From: Dioscorea cayenensis subsp. rotundata
Taxonomy: Eukaryota; Streptophyta; Magnoliopsida; Dioscoreales; Dioscoreaceae
Assembly: GCF_009730915.1 (NCBI RefSeq)
Contig: NC_052474.1
Location: 20,309,501-20,373,500, forward strand
Direction of reading: 5' to 3'
Length of the DNA: 64,000 nucleotides
The position numbers were made by a program, and so were the translations under genes. The number at the start of each line of letters is the position of its first letter. Positions within the stretch are counted from its first letter, which is position 1. Under the pieces are notes generated by a model that saw only the letters and a program-made list of their open reading frames with translations, searched no databases and had not been told where the DNA came from. Shown in pieces: positions 21,903 to 34,929 of the stretch.

Positions 21903-24290
21903 ATGGACAATTAAAAACAAAAGCTATTATTATGTTTTTTCCTATAAATTACTTATTTTTCATCTCTTAGTAATCTTTATGTATAATTTATAATTGATTT
22001 TGGCATTCGATTTTCGCATACTATAAGCATCATTGTTGAATGTATGGTTGAGTAATTCATGTTGGGTTTTAGTACGAGTCAATCAAGAAAACATTATTTA
22101 GATGATTTTTTTTTTAAAATATGGATAAACGTACAAATCCTCACATTTGAAAAGCTTTTAGTTATTCTGATTAAACAATCAATAACAACAATAAATGATT
22201 AATCTATACATTTTTTTAGGTATATTTTTTTTTCCTACAAACCTCACTTGAAAAGCTTTCATTTTCTTTTATGAAGACATTTTTTTATTGTCTAAAACAA
22301 TGTTAATAGCATTTTAATCAATTCTTTCTTAACTTGTCAATAACAAGTGCCATTTCCAAATTTATTTAAGGTAAAATTTTATTTTTTTAATCAATCGAAA
22401 TTCTTGACATTCATATCAATATAATTTATAGTATGTTATTTCATAACCACTTAACATTTAACCAATACATGTAACTAGCTTGCCATTTGCTCCCTCCATC
22501 CCATTATAAATGTCCACTACTAGAAGCTTTCAATATTCTGAATAAGTTATGCACGTACGTACCTAATTTAATTGTTAATTTCTAAATTTAATTTTACCAA
22601 ATTTATTTAAGATAAATTTATTTTTTTAAACAATCTTTTATAGTAATTCTTGACATTCATCTCAATATAATTTGTAGTATGTTGTTTCATAACCACGTAA
22701 CATTTAACCAATACATGTAGCTAGCTTGTCATTTGCTTCCTCCATCTCATTATAAATGTCCACTACTATAAGCTTTCAATATTTTGAATAAGCTATGCAC
22801 TTACATACCTAATTTAAATATTAATTTTTAAATTTAATTTTATCAATTTATTTAAAATGCATTATTCTTCGTCATTATCACTTTGAATGCACAATCTTAG
22901 AATGGGAAAGATAAGCTAAATGCTTATGAAATTTTTAATTACAATGACTAATCTTACACTTCATGAAATATAGTTAAAGTATGTAATTATAATAGGATTG
23001 AGGGAGTATTTTATAAAACATGCATTTTAACCCAAAAGATTTACTGTAATCACATGTAATATAATAAAAAATATTTATAAGAAATTGAGAAGCATAGGTG
23101 TAGAGTTTTTAACTCAACACGCATATGTTCTGAGTTTGTGTGAATTTTGGGATTAAATTTTGGGTCCTCTCCGAAATAAATATTTGGCTTTAAAGATTCA
23201 GTGTCAATAGACCAAAAAACTAACAATCAATTTTAAACTTAGAATATTAAATTTATTATTTGTTAAATTTAAATTTAGAAATTTTATTATTATATTTTAT
23301 TTTATTTAATAAATGGCTTTCCGTCGTGCACTTAAACCCATAATAATGGAGACCTTGCAAGTGGTGCCTCCTCGAAAAAAGAAATCATATCATAAAATAA
23401 ATGCAGACAAAGAGATCATGATTGATTGAAGAAACAAATGTCCTATAAATAGGCCATAATCCTATATATGTATAAAAGTGCCAACAATCAAATTGCAACT
23501 GTTCCAAGGACCCATGTTCACGTAAATCCAAACAATGAGACATTGTTCACATGAAGAGTGCCCACTGCCCACATACCACTGCTCCCAAATTTAGATTTTC
23601 CACATCAAGTAATAACAAGTTACACAAATTATTATTATTATTATTATTATATAGATACACATACACATAATTTCATTAACAGTCTTTCTATTTTTTATAC
23701 TTACTATTTTAATCTTTTTATTTTAAATTATAACTAATTGGTACATTTACAATTTTAATTTAGTCAGTCCCCTAAATCCTAAACTCTAATTCTAAATAAT
23801 CAAAAAAAAGATGGCATGACTCATTTAAACATAATATAGAGACTTAAAAGCTACAATTTAAAATAAAGGATTAAGAAAATAAATTTAAAAATTAAAAAAA
23901 TTATTTAGAAAATTATACATATTGATAAACATCAAATAACTTCCCGTAGAGAGACATTCAATATGTCTTATTAGGCAAGAAAATGAAGTTTCACCTCATC
24001 TATTGAAAAAGAATAAATTATTATGTATTTATAAATTTTGAGATGAAAGCACTAGCCCATTTGTACTCTACGAAGATGGGACCAATGTGATGTGATTAAA
24101 AAATAAAAATATTTTTTTATAATTTTATAATTTTTTTCAAAAAAAATAATGAAATGACCAAACGTCAAGTGTAACTTGTTATAAATTCTCACAATTTTTT
24201 TTTTATTTTAATTGGTGATAAGCGTCTCCATTTTTAAAAATTAAAATTCTCACGATTTCAAGTGTGTAATAATTTTTGAAAAAGTGGATA
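21903..24290. other. 3' flank and spacer of MYB copy B
   Basis: No gene seen. It contains an internal direct duplication (22400-22570 and 22640-22810: ttcttgacattcat.tcaatataattt, then cattataaatgtccactact). 23346-23610 is the conserved block shared with 12528-12765. The remainder is AT-rich. Confidence 0.5.
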
Positions 24291-24880
24291 AACCACTTCA
24301 ATAAAATAAGAGAAAGATAATAACCCCTGGACTCTCCCACAAAAAGGGGAAAGGACACCCAACCACTAGCAGTGGTGCAAAACATCTCAAAACACACAAA
24401 CTTACAGAAACAAAGGAGTACATGCAAGAGAAAGAAAAAGGAGGAGACAGGGCCTCCTCCCCACCTAACAACCCGTAGAGAGGACTACTCTGAATCGCTG
24501 TCCCAGCCTCCCCGGCCATAAGCAACCTCAAGAATCGCCTCGACAGATGTTCCACCTCAAAGACGGGGACCCAAGAACTCCGGATCCTCGAACACTCCTC
24601 ATGGCCTCATCCAGCCCCTTGTCACCCATCGCATGCTTATCGTCATCAGGACAATAATAAATGATCAATTTTAATAATGAGAATATGCACAAAGGCCGAC
24701 ATTGGCATTAAAAATGATATCATTTCTAGCAGTGCCAAATTATCCACACAATAGCTTTTCACTAATAAATCCACAAAAGTCCCTGAAGACTTTGGCAACA
24801 CCGACCCCCTCCACGCGATCCAGAGATCACTCACCGAGAGAGGTGGCTCCGGCAGATTGACCAAATTAACAAAGTAACAT
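24291..24880 (-). mobile_element. LINE (L1-type) 3' end fragment
   Basis: On the minus strand, 24880-24660 encodes a stretch like the C-terminal part of plant LINE ORF2 (zf-RVT region): LWIAWRGSVLPKSSGTFVDL, then KIDHLLLS. The conserved central 'W.IWLERN' part is altered and the frame breaks before a GC-richer 3' untranslated-like tail (24630-24300). Adjacent spacer (24885 on) matches 16968 on, so the LINE lies between two duplicated units. Confidence 0.55.
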
Positions 24881-25742
24881 TTATAAATGTAACTTACATT
24901 TAATACATTTCTTACCATTTTTTTTAATAATAAAGTATTGGTTGTCTTTGGTTTTTAAATATAAATCATACCTCCATTGATACACCTTCAAAGGAATTCT
25001 CATCTACCTCTTCATGGCAACTATGGGATGTAGGAGGTCCAAAGTGTGAGAGAATATATTTCGGACATTCTCAATGATTTTCCAAAGTGAATGAGAGAAA
25101 GAAGGTAAATAAAATGAAGAGGGCTTGCATTTTCCTCGTAACTAAGAGAGTAATTATTTTCATTGACAAGAATAATGTTGATTAACTAAGTATTTTGGTA
25201 AAAAAAATAATTAATGCACTAGATATTTCAGAGAGTGTCTTACAAAAAGATCAAAACCCACTCTTCAAAAGCTTTCTTCATATAGGACCGGAGACAGTAC
25301 TATAACTTTCAAAGTAGAGAAGTGCAGCAAATTTGCTTAAAGGCCTTTGGTATCACAGCAAAATAAGCTATGTGAAATTTTCATTGCTTAGATTCAAATT
25401 ATACGTTGGACATATATAGTAGTGGTAATGGATCCTTGGTTGTAAATGTGGGTTTGTAGTCAAAATCTCTTGTCAGCCGGGTGAAAGCGTATGGGCCGCG
25501 CGTTCACTTCCAGGTTTTGCATATGCCTTGATTATATATGTGTTTATCGTATTCGTAAAAAAAAAATTAAAAAAAAAATTAAAAAAAGTGCATCATACTT
25601 TAATGGCATAGAAATATGTTTCTCATTGAGGTAAATAATTTAGAGGAAATTCCAATACATACACCGTTGAACAGTTATTTGAACTGATTAACAAAGATTT
25701 GAACTAATAACCTGTACCACATGCAATGACTATATATAATTC
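24881..25742. other. Upstream region of MYB copy C
   Basis: No gene seen. Aligns in patches with the upstream regions of copies A and B (ttgaact.attaacaaag.tttgaacta, atgactat). It contains A-rich tracts near 25560. Confidence 0.5.
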
Positions 25743-25749
25743 TATAAAG
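25743..25749 (+). promoter_or_regulatory. TATA-like element of R3-MYB copy C
   Basis: TATAAAG 185 bases upstream of the copy C start codon, followed by the shared CAGCAAA word seen before copy A. Confidence 0.5.
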
Positions 25750-25927
25750 CAGCAAACATAGAGTACGATGGAAGACGAGCCACAATTAATTTTAAGTGAA
25801 TTATATATCTTAGTTTTTAATTAGTACAATGCCAGCTACTCATTTATTGCATAAAAGCTATAGACAAGGAGAGGGTTTGATATAGATAAGAGAGAGAGAG
25901 AGAGAGAGAGAGCTAGGGTAGAAGAGA

Positions 25928-26953
25928 ATGGAAGAAGATGAGGTTCAAGGTAGTTCTTTTCTGTTTATCTGTTTTAATTTTTATCCCTTTTTCCTTTCTT
26001 GCTCTTGATGATTTTTGTTTTCAGAGTGCATGCTCTTGAAGGAAATATTGACTGCATGACTTGATTTATTTAACATCTCATCAATGTCATCTTTAATTAT
26101 CAGCGGAAAAAACAAAAGACAAGAACAATATTAATATATTTCTTACATTATGATCGGTAATTTTTATTTTCTTTCTCTTGATTTTTTTAAGAGTGTATTT
26201 GACGGTAAACTGTACGTACTTGCAAGAAATGATATAATAGTTTATTAATGTCGTTTTTGTTCTCAGAAAGTGGGATCTTTTTTAATAATTTTCTTTTTTT
26301 ATGCTCTCCATCTTTATTTTCGGAGTGTTTTTGAAGATAAGCTTTACTTGCATGAAATGATATAATAATTTATTAATGCATTTTTTATTCTCGGAAAGAA
26401 TAATCTTAATGTATTGTGTTATGATACTATATATATATCTTTCTTTTGATATTTGTTCTTGAGTTTTTTTTTGAAGAAAAACTTCACTGCATGGATTTAT
26501 ATCTTGAGCAATTTTTGATAAACACAAATATACTAAAAAATTAAATATATTTATTGTCTTCATCATCAGAAATAAAAGACATGTCTCTAGAGGAAAAAGA
26601 CTTGATTCACCGGCTTTATCGTCTTTTAGGAGACAGGTATATAACTCTCATTTTATTTCAATCAAAATAATAGTACATATTGTCTTCTTTAAAACTTTAG
26701 GGAAAAAAATTTATACAATGTTGTGAAAAAATAATACTAATGAACATTTTGCAGATATTGGTTTACTTATTATTATTATTATTATTTATATATCAGGTGG
26801 GAGATGATAGCAGGAAGGCTTCCTAACAGAACTGCAGAAGAAGTGGAGAAGTATTGGAAGATGAAAGAGATTGAGAACTTTGAGAAGAATAAAATTTACA
26901 AACCAATTTGCATCAGACTTGGCCCATCTTTCAAGTTCTCCATGAACAATTAA
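25928..26953 (+). CDS. R3-MYB repressor-like protein, copy C (intact)
   Basis: Exons 25928-25949, 26570-26636 and 26797-26953 have the same lengths as copy A (22, 67 and 157 nt) and encode 81 residues. The single R3 repeat spans roughly residues 12-54 (MSLEEKDLIHRLYRLLGDRW through EKYWKM). The bHLH-contact signature is kept except that the last Leu is Met (WEMIAGR). As in copy A, the first tryptophan of a typical R3 repeat is absent. The tail differs from copy A at a few positions and ends FSMNN. Like CPC-type proteins it would act in the nucleus by occupying bHLH partners; the developmental process is unknown. Intron 1 has four copies of the pseudo-acceptor module; intron 2 keeps the TTA microsatellite that in copy B carries a MULE-like insertion. 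Confidence 0.85.
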
Positions 26954-27420
26954 GAACAAATTAAAAGCTATTGTTATGTTTATTCCTTATGAAGGACTTA
27001 TTTTCATCGCTTGGTAATCTTTATGTATGATATATAAATGTTTTTGACATTCAATTTTCGCATACTATTATTATCGTTGTTGAATGTATGATTGAGTTTT
27101 TTTAAAACATCATGTTGGTTTTATTATAAGTTAATTAATCAAAAAAATATTTAGATGATTTCTTTTTTCTTTAAGAAATATGGATACACCATGAGAGCAA
27201 ACCCTCACTTTTGAGTTGGAAGGTAAATGCAATACATAAATTATTAAGCTCATGGCAGAAGGCATGCTGGGATTTCTCTGTATGTATAAGTGAATTAATC
27301 AACGGTTGCACGCACCCCATCATTAATGTAGCCTGACATCCCTTGAATGACGTTTAAGTGGCCTCTTCTATATCCATGTTGCTCATGTTAGGACCACTCA
27401 TTTTGGAATGTCGCAATTTC

Positions 27421-27460
<40 letters not shown>

Positions 27461-27527
27461 CGCTGCTTGTGCTTTGGTTGTGTAGCCTCGGACCACTCTC
27501 TTCTGACAAATAATAAATATTAACCCT
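26954..27527. other. 3' flank of MYB copy C
   Basis: No gene seen. The first 250 bases align with the 3' flanks of copies A and B (ggtaatctttatgta, gttgttgaatgtatgattgagt). A (TA)n tract lies at 27424-27453. Confidence 0.5.
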
Positions 27528-27890
27528 AAGGCTGTAATAGAGCCGAGCCAACTTTTATCATGTTCAAGCTCGGTTTAATACTATTTTAATGGAGCTGAGC
27601 AAACTTCAAGCTTCAGTTGTCAAGTTCGGGCTATGCTAGTTTAACAACAGTAATTAAAAATGATATGTTTAATTTATTGTAGTAACTAACATACTACAAT
27701 ATCAAACTATTTACGAGCTTTAAAAAGCTGAGTTTGGGAGTGTTCAAGCTCAACTTATTTATCTAAGACTTCAAAAATTAGGTTCAGGAATCATTCATTT
27801 AGTTTAATAAACAAATTAAGGCAGCCAAACTCTTAACAAGCCGAGCCTCCAATCTTTAAAATAACGCATTGGTTCATTTACTACCCTAAA
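27528..27890. mobile_element. hAT-like element related to 11094-11710
   Basis: Left end TAAGGCTGTAATAGAGCCGAGCC; right end, read in complement, TAGGGTAGTAAATGAACCAATG, similar to the left end of the element at 11094. The interior has 'gagctttaaaaagctgag' and 'ttcaagctc' words. It is shorter and in opposite orientation. No clean target duplication. Confidence 0.4.
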
Positions 27891-28146
27891 TCTAATTAAT
27901 CCTCCTGATTTAGCGGAAGTCGTTAAGGTTGAGTAATTACATGCACCGTGTGCAAACAGGCCAAAAAGGCTTTGAATTCCTCGATGCTATCCGTTTCAAA
28001 CAAACATGATACAACTGATGAACAACTCTCTGTCACTCATGAAGGATATATTCTCAAGTCTAAGGAGGAGCTTAAGAAGGATATTCACCTTTCAGTGGTC
28101 TTTGGGCCATGCATGTCTTTGAAGATCAAGAGCTGGCCGACGCACA
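27891..28146 (+). other. Unidentified coding-like fragment
   Basis: 27948-28150 is open without stops and reads as a moderately charged peptide (MCKQAKKALNSSMLSVSNKH, later SKEELKKDIHLSVVFG). The composition looks more protein-like than the AT-rich surroundings, but no family was recognised and no flanking exons were found. It could be an exon relic. The SINE at 28163 interrupts the open frame. Confidence 0.2.
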
Positions 28147-28419
28147 AGTTTTGGTTTATAATTTTTTTTTTTGACAAGAGGAATAGATAACCCGAAGGCC
28201 CTGCTAAACCGTTAGGGACGTGCACAAGTCTCGATGGAGCAAGTGGGGGCGGGACCCCCACACACATGGGCGCTGGGACCAACCGCACACAACCACCGCT
28301 CACATCTCCCATAAATGTGCCCTCAGCCGAAAATCGAACTCTCACCACTTGGTGAAAAGCTCTATCGGCGACCCGTATACCAATAGACCATTTGGTCGTT
28401 GGCAGTTTTGGTTTATAAT
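28147..28419 (-). mobile_element. tRNA-derived SINE with perfect 16-bp target duplication
   Basis: The body (28163-28403, minus strand) starts GCCAACGACCAAATGGTC, has an A-box-like ATGGTCTATTGGTA, a B-box-like GAGAGTTCGATTTTC and a poly-A tail (poly-T on the + strand at 28162-28172). AGTTTTGGTTTATAAT occurs at both 28147-28162 and 28404-28419. The identical duplication points to a recent insertion. The SINE at 14415-14600 shares its 5' start. Confidence 0.9.
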
Positions 28420-30295
28420 ATTGATGCAGATTATGTTGGAACTAAAATTAGTCCCATATTGGATGTGATAACAAAGTGTCATGTACATATATAGGATAAG
28501 AAATGATGTAGTCATTGCCTTGAGGGTTTTTTATGAGTAACACATTCTAAGAGAATGTTCATAGATGCACATGAAGACGAGTCCACTTCTTGCAATATTG
28601 GGTCCACAGACTACTGTTGCTAGATCATGATCAATGCAATGTATTTAAACATCAGAAAAAAGATGCATGGACCGTTTTCTCTCTCCAGGCCATTTAGGAA
28701 GATTCTCAGTGAGGTTTATTGATCCATAGTTACTGGAGTTTGGTTTTGTTATTGCAGCAATAGGGCTGTGGCGCTTTAAATCCATCAGCCCCACTTCTTC
28801 ATTGTTGGAATTAGAACACCTTTTTCAACTGTTGTTTTCCTGAGTGAGATGCTTTGGCGGGTACCAAGGTCACTTGACACGTTGAGGCTCTTAATTAAAT
28901 TGTTTGCAATTGAATGATATATACATTTGAAGTTGTCATCTTTGGTTTCACTGGATACCTGAGGATGAACTTCATGTTTTTATCTAAAGATTTTCATGGA
29001 GTTTATTTGTTTGAATGTTTGTATGAGTTTTATGTGATATGTTTACAGGATTTTGTTTTTCTTATGAATACATGCTTAATGTTTTGTCAAGTTCTTTTTT
29101 TCTTTTTGTTCTGTTTGTTGTTTCTGTATTTCTTGATTTGTGTGTGTGTGCGTGAAAAGTTTGAACCAATTGATTTGTCAATCCCATATCACGCATTTCA
29201 TCATATTATATATAGTTCCTGTTCTATGTACTGACTGATGAGTAACATTAATTAAAGCCATTTCTTGATCATCTTAGTTTTTCCTGAGTCATTTCCAAAA
29301 GTAACTGGTATCTACCATCTCTTAGTGATCCACAAATAGAGCATGAAGAGGATATTTCTGAGTGATAACATTGTCAAGAGTGATAAGGATGAATGTCATC
29401 CTCATATCCAAGCATTAGAGATATATATCCTTTTGTGTGATAGGATTGACATGAGTACAGCTCAATCATAATCAAAGAGATAGTTCTAGCTTGATTTGAG
29501 GGATTATAGTCCAAGTTTCAATGTTTATCTCATTTAGTTGTTTCTCTTGTCTTTATATAAATATGATGTACAAGCTCTCCTTGTTGCTCATGTTGACTAA
29601 AAGATAAGTGTAGTTTTTACCAAATTTCTTCTGTATATCCCAGCAGCATCTCTTGTCTTTGGATTAAGTAAGCAAGTCAAATGCATTATGTTTCATCTAC
29701 TTTCTCTTTTTCATTTCGGCTATTACTAACCATTGATCACTGTTTGAGAAGGAAATTAGGAATTAATGCTTATTTTGAATTCTATTTGCTAGTAATTATA
29801 ATGATGAAAAAATGAAGTTGCCTCTAAAATAGCATTGGCTTCACCTTGTAAAATTTTATGATGCACTGTTTTGCTCCAAAATTCTTTGGATTATTTTTAC
29901 TAGTTATAATTAACATCTTGTCTCTTTTTTCTCCTTTCAAACTAATATTTGCATTCAGAGAATTACTTTTCTTCACCCGAGCTCTAACAGCCATATGCAT
30001 ATGCTACTCCTTTTCTTTTATTTTTTTCCCCTACATGTTTCTGTATTGTGTGTGTTTCCTTTCAGTGAAACCCAACGTGGAGAAAACAAAGTTCATGTCT
30101 AGTTATTTATCTCTGTTAGTTCCCCCTCCAAATTTCAGGTTTTCTCATGGTTTTAAGTTATACATCAATAGTATGTGGTGTCCAAATTTTTCTCAACTTA
30201 AATGTTTAATAACATCATATCAAAAGCTGCTTTCCATGAGTCCTTGCCCTGATGACTTTTCTGTTGCGTGTGAGGAAGTACGGAACTAGTGTGTT
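28420..30295. other. Intergenic, no gene recognised
   Basis: Moderately AT-rich sequence without supported exons. Open stretches at 28914-29234 and 29858-30289 encode low-complexity hydrophobic peptides with no family resemblance. No repeats with clear ends were found. Confidence 0.4.
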
Positions 30296-30780
30296 AATTC
30301 GTCGAATAATTGGTGTGTAGTATCACAATACCTAGCAATCACACAATGAATGGGCAATACAAAGATAACATACAACCAATCACACAAGAATAAAATAAAA
30401 GACACCAATTTAACGTAGTTCGGCTAAGAGCAAGCCTACATCCACGGGAGAACAATACTTCACTATATCATGGGGATAATAAGAGTACAAAAAATAGGCA
30501 TAAAACCACAAGAGGATTACTAAGCTCTAAGAACTAGCCTTACCTCAAAAACAAGGGTTTTACCTTGTTTTAATGAGATCAAGCAAAAACAAGAGCTCTC
30601 ATCTACACCACTCTTTTCACTCTCCAAATATAAGAGAACTCACCCTCTCTATCTTTCTCTCTTTTCTTTCATTACACAACACCGAACAAACATAACCCTA
30701 TATAAATAATAGAGCAATCTAGACCGATGGATTAAAAGAGATCAAAATTTTGGCTTTATCACCAAGATATCAAGGTAATA
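30296..30780 (-). mobile_element. Copia-like LTR fragment
   Basis: Contains 'aatttaacgtagttcggct' and 'gcctacatccacggg', words typical of plant Copia LTRs read on the minus strand, with a minus-strand TATATAGGG promoter-like box near 30700 and a CT-rich stretch. No internal region is adjacent and the exact ends are unclear. After 30790 the duplicated MYB-unit spacer resumes. Confidence 0.45.
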
Positions 30781-32867
30781 TTTAACATTTTGTTTGTGAT
30801 TGAAGTTGTTAATTTGTGTTGATGCGTATAGCACCTCCTGCATGGGTTTTATTGATGTTGATTGAATGGTACTATGCTGACTGGTTTATATATATGTGTC
30901 TGCTGGTAATTAATGCTATACCTGTTACATAATCACTATAGTAAAATTTGCCTTTGAGGTTTTGGACCATTGAAATGTCTTTTCAATAAATGCAGATGTA
31001 TTGCTCCACCTACAAAAGATCACTCAAGTGAATAAATTTTGAAGTAATAGCAGTAAGCAGCTGATAGTCCATTAATATTTAGCAAGAACTCAAAATAATA
31101 CATTATCATATTCGAACACATATATTAATTTGCTTAATTTCAAATTTAACCACTTCAAACATTGTTAAAGGCCTGTTGGGATTCAATTTTTCTTTTGCTT
31201 TGTCAGAAGTGCTTCTTGAGTCATGGGCAAAAGCATGAACCCTCAGCACTTCTCAAGTGCTTTATTAATTTTTTTCGTTTCAAAAGTGAATCCAAACAGC
31301 TTTTAACAACAGTGTTCTAAATCATTCTGTGGCTGACAGCAGGAACTCTTGTATCACATGTCTGCTGAATCATTAGACTCTTAACAAATGTCCAATCATG
31401 CAGGAAGGCAACCCTGTTCATGTCTTGAGCTGCTTGTCTCAATGAAACATATTTACTGTTGTTAAATGGGTCACCGTTGTACGTCCCCCACTATTTACTG
31501 CATGCCAGTGGTGTTCCCCTTGGCCTGCATGCAGGCTTTTCCTTGAGTTGATTACTGTTTTAATTAACACAAATTAAGTATTTATATATGGCAATACGTT
31601 CTCTGCTGTGTACGCCCGCACAGAACCATGGGTCACAGTAACACGTAACAATGGCGAAGGTTGTATTGGGCTTAGAAATGGGTTGTTTTGTTAGTTTATA
31701 ATTAAAAAAAGACTTCTGTAGAGAGTACGTGTGGGGTGGCGGTGATTACATGAACACCATTGCATTGTGATCAAATGGTTATGATACAAGAATTGTATGT
31801 ATATCTCGTTTTCTACTGTACATCATCTTTAGTATTAATGACAAATCCTATTCACTCTACTGTTTTATTTTAATGGTGATGTGATATTTAAACGTATGTA
31901 GATTTTTTATTTATGTACATTTGTCAAAGACTGGTCATATTTATATATATATATATATATATTTGATTGGTTGTATTTGCAAGTTACTGTGATGAAGCAA
32001 AAGGAAGAATAATAAATTTGATGTCCATTGTGTAATTATTCTCATTAAGGAAGTTGCCATGTAAAATTGATCAATAGTTTTACCTTGTATATATTTGTTA
32101 ATGAGTTTACAACACACCGGCATCGTGTGCAAAGTTCAAATCCTATTAAATACAGTGATGATAATAGGTTTGTGGTTGTGGATGCGAATTTGCAGCCTAA
32201 ATCTCTTATTGTCGGATTCATAGGAGTGCAAGACCAAAGGAGTGTGAGATGTTCAAATCCCATTGGAAGTCTGTGGCATGGATACAGTTTTGCAGGTCAA
32301 ATCCCATGTCATCAAATAAAGGATTATAGACTAAGTGTGAAAGTTCAAGTCTCGCTGAAATTCCAAACACAGTGGTAGAAACGAGATTTTCCAGTTATGG
32401 GTACAAGCTTACAATCCAAATATTACCAAATAAAAATGCACTGGCCATATTACTAGATTCCAACCACGCATGCTATTGACACACTTGTCGCACTATGTGA
32501 ATTGCTGTGTTTGTCAGGTTTGTCTTCTTTCTGGTTGTCCGATGTGTTTTTATCCATTGCTTAATTGTTCTCCAAAAGAAAGCTTGTTTAACTTGAATAC
32601 ATATCTGTGTGAATTGCTGTGTAAGTACCAGTTTGTCTTCTTTCTTGTTCTCCGATGTGTTTTTACATGATTACCCTCTTGGAAAAGTCTAGGAAATGCG
32701 CATGTACTCCCTGTAGTTAATTCCAAGTGCATTTTACTCGTTGTTTGTGTGTGTGTGTGTGTGATCTGGGGGCTGGGTTTTACATGTTTTAAAGGAAATT
32801 TGCATCTCTTCCTCATTACTAGTGTAGGACTGTTCTTTTCTTGTCTTTCCATGGCCTGATGGATGAA
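30781..32867. other. Duplicated MYB-unit spacer with SINE-like trace
   Basis: No gene seen. 30790-31560 matches 2950-3470 and 31970-32700 matches 10380-10620, both in the copy A unit. 32095-32370 has repeated 'gttcaaatcc' words resembling a degenerate SINE B-box, with related traces at 17690-17780 and 25380-25500. Confidence 0.4.
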
Positions 32868-33315
32868 CTACATGATGTGCAATTTAAACTTTTTTTTTTA
32901 AAAAAAGGATTTATTTTCATAAAAATTATTTTAGAAATTGAACGGAATATCATTGATAACTTAAGAATCCAAAGAGAATTTTGTTTGTAATTATTTTTTT
33001 TGAAAATAAGTGCAATTTAAAATAATTTCATATATTTTTAAACTTTTACATAATGATAGTATTATAAATACTTATAAAATGATAGTATACTCTACATGAT
33101 GTGCAATTTAAACTTTTTTTTTTAAAAAAAGGATTTATTTTCATAAAAATTATTTTAGAAATTGAACGGAATATCATTGATAACTTAAGAATCCAAAGAG
33201 AATTTTGTTTGTAATTATTTTTTTTGAAAATAAGTGCAATTTAAAATAATTTCATATATTTTTAAACTTTTACATAATGATAGTATTATAAATACTTATA
33301 AAATGATAGTATACT
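32868..33315. repeat. Perfect 224-bp tandem duplication
   Basis: 32868-33091 and 33092-33315 appear identical base for base (each starts CTACATGATGTGCAATTTAA and ends GATAGTATACT). No target duplication or inverted ends, so it is a direct duplication rather than a transposon. It lies about 1.6 kb before the assembly gap and may be very recent or an assembly artefact. Confidence 0.85.
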
Positions 33316-34929
33316 TATTTATAGGTGTACCAGTAAATTTAATATGTTTCATATATTGCTATTGTAATATTTATATATTTAATTTTTAAGAAAATTTTCT
33401 AAATATATTTGAATTAAAATCAATTTTTTCATGAAATTTAACTTTTGAACATGAATATATTTTTGTAAATTTAGATAATAAATCTGTTTCCAAATCATAA
33501 AGGGAATTAAAATATGTTCCAAAAAGAAACCCAATCCATTTCTAAATCAACAGAAATTAATTCTATTTTAGAATTAAAATATGTTTTGAAATTTACTAAG
33601 TATGACTGTAGCGAATGTGTTCTAAATAGGAAAATGAATTATAAATCTCTAAAAGTTTCAAAACATTTAAAATAGACGTTTTGACATTTGAATTTATCCA
33701 ATAATTCCTCCTTTTTATGACATTTCAGCCAATGTAACTCACTCTATCCTTCAGTTTATTCAATCTTATAACATGTACTTCCAATTTAAAATGTATAATT
33801 TTTATTTAACATTGCGTGTTTTTGTATAACCATATAAGTTTTTCACTTAAGATATAGTACTTTTTCATTTAATATTTGACATGTCTGTTTAATATTATGT
33901 GTTTCAGCTTAAAAAATTGAGAGATATTTCCGTAAATGTCAGTTATATTTATAACCGAAAGTCAGAAAAATAAACTATCAGAAAAATGAGAGATCTTCAT
34001 TAAATAACTCATAAGGGTTTTTTGTGAATAACCAAACTTCAAAGGGACTATTTTTTTATTATTAGTTCTAAAAATAAATTAAATGACCAAATGTGAGATA
34101 TGTTTTATCACATCAAATGTAATTTATGAATTCTCACAGGCATCAAAATCAATAAATTGAACTTTTTTTTTTATAAAACGGACAAACCACTCACCTCAAA
34201 CAACTTTGTAAAAAAAAAGTTGATCTCTCCGTCACTTTATTTGTAAGAAAAAGAATTATTATCATTTTAATGTGAAGGGGTATGTATAGACGTTGAATTA
34301 ATACCTTAGTGCACATATGTTCTTATCCGTCTCCCAGGCAAAACACAATCACTGCATAGACCTACTCAACTCAAACAATGATCTGCAAAAAAAGTTGATC
34401 ACTTCATTACTCCATTTATAAGAAAAAGAGGTATAATCTTTCTAATATAAAGGGGTATGTATAGATGTGAGTTAATATTTTAACCCGGCCACATGTGCTT
34501 TTACTTGTCTCCTCAACCAGACACAATCAGGGTATAGATCATGTGTTAATAGGCCAAGCGATTGACTTATTTATTTTATCTTATAAAAAATGTACATTCA
34601 TAAAAAAAAAAATATATATATGTATATATACTATTGTCTTTTGTTTTTAGTTTTTCATCTTCTTATCCAATCTTCAAACATTTTTTGTCCGCATACACAC
34701 CCATCCACCAAAAAAATAAAAAAGTTAAAGCTTTGATTCTTTGAAGATCTGTATATCCCTGCATAATGGCAAACAACTTTATCTTTTTTTATTATTTTAG
34801 TTTGGCATCTTATCTGAGTAGCATCAGCCTCGTTATACTTTTATTTTTTTTAATTATTTTATTATAATAAAGCATGCATTGTCAATCTTCATTGGACTCT
34901 ATTGATAAAGCCCCCAAAATAATGCATCA
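33316..34929. other. AT-rich intergenic, diverged direct repeat
   Basis: No gene seen. 34200-34555 contains two diverged copies of a roughly 174-base unit (aaaagttgatc, aaggggtatgtatagacg/tg, cacaatca..gcatagac). The last 300 bases before the gap are low complexity. Confidence 0.4.
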
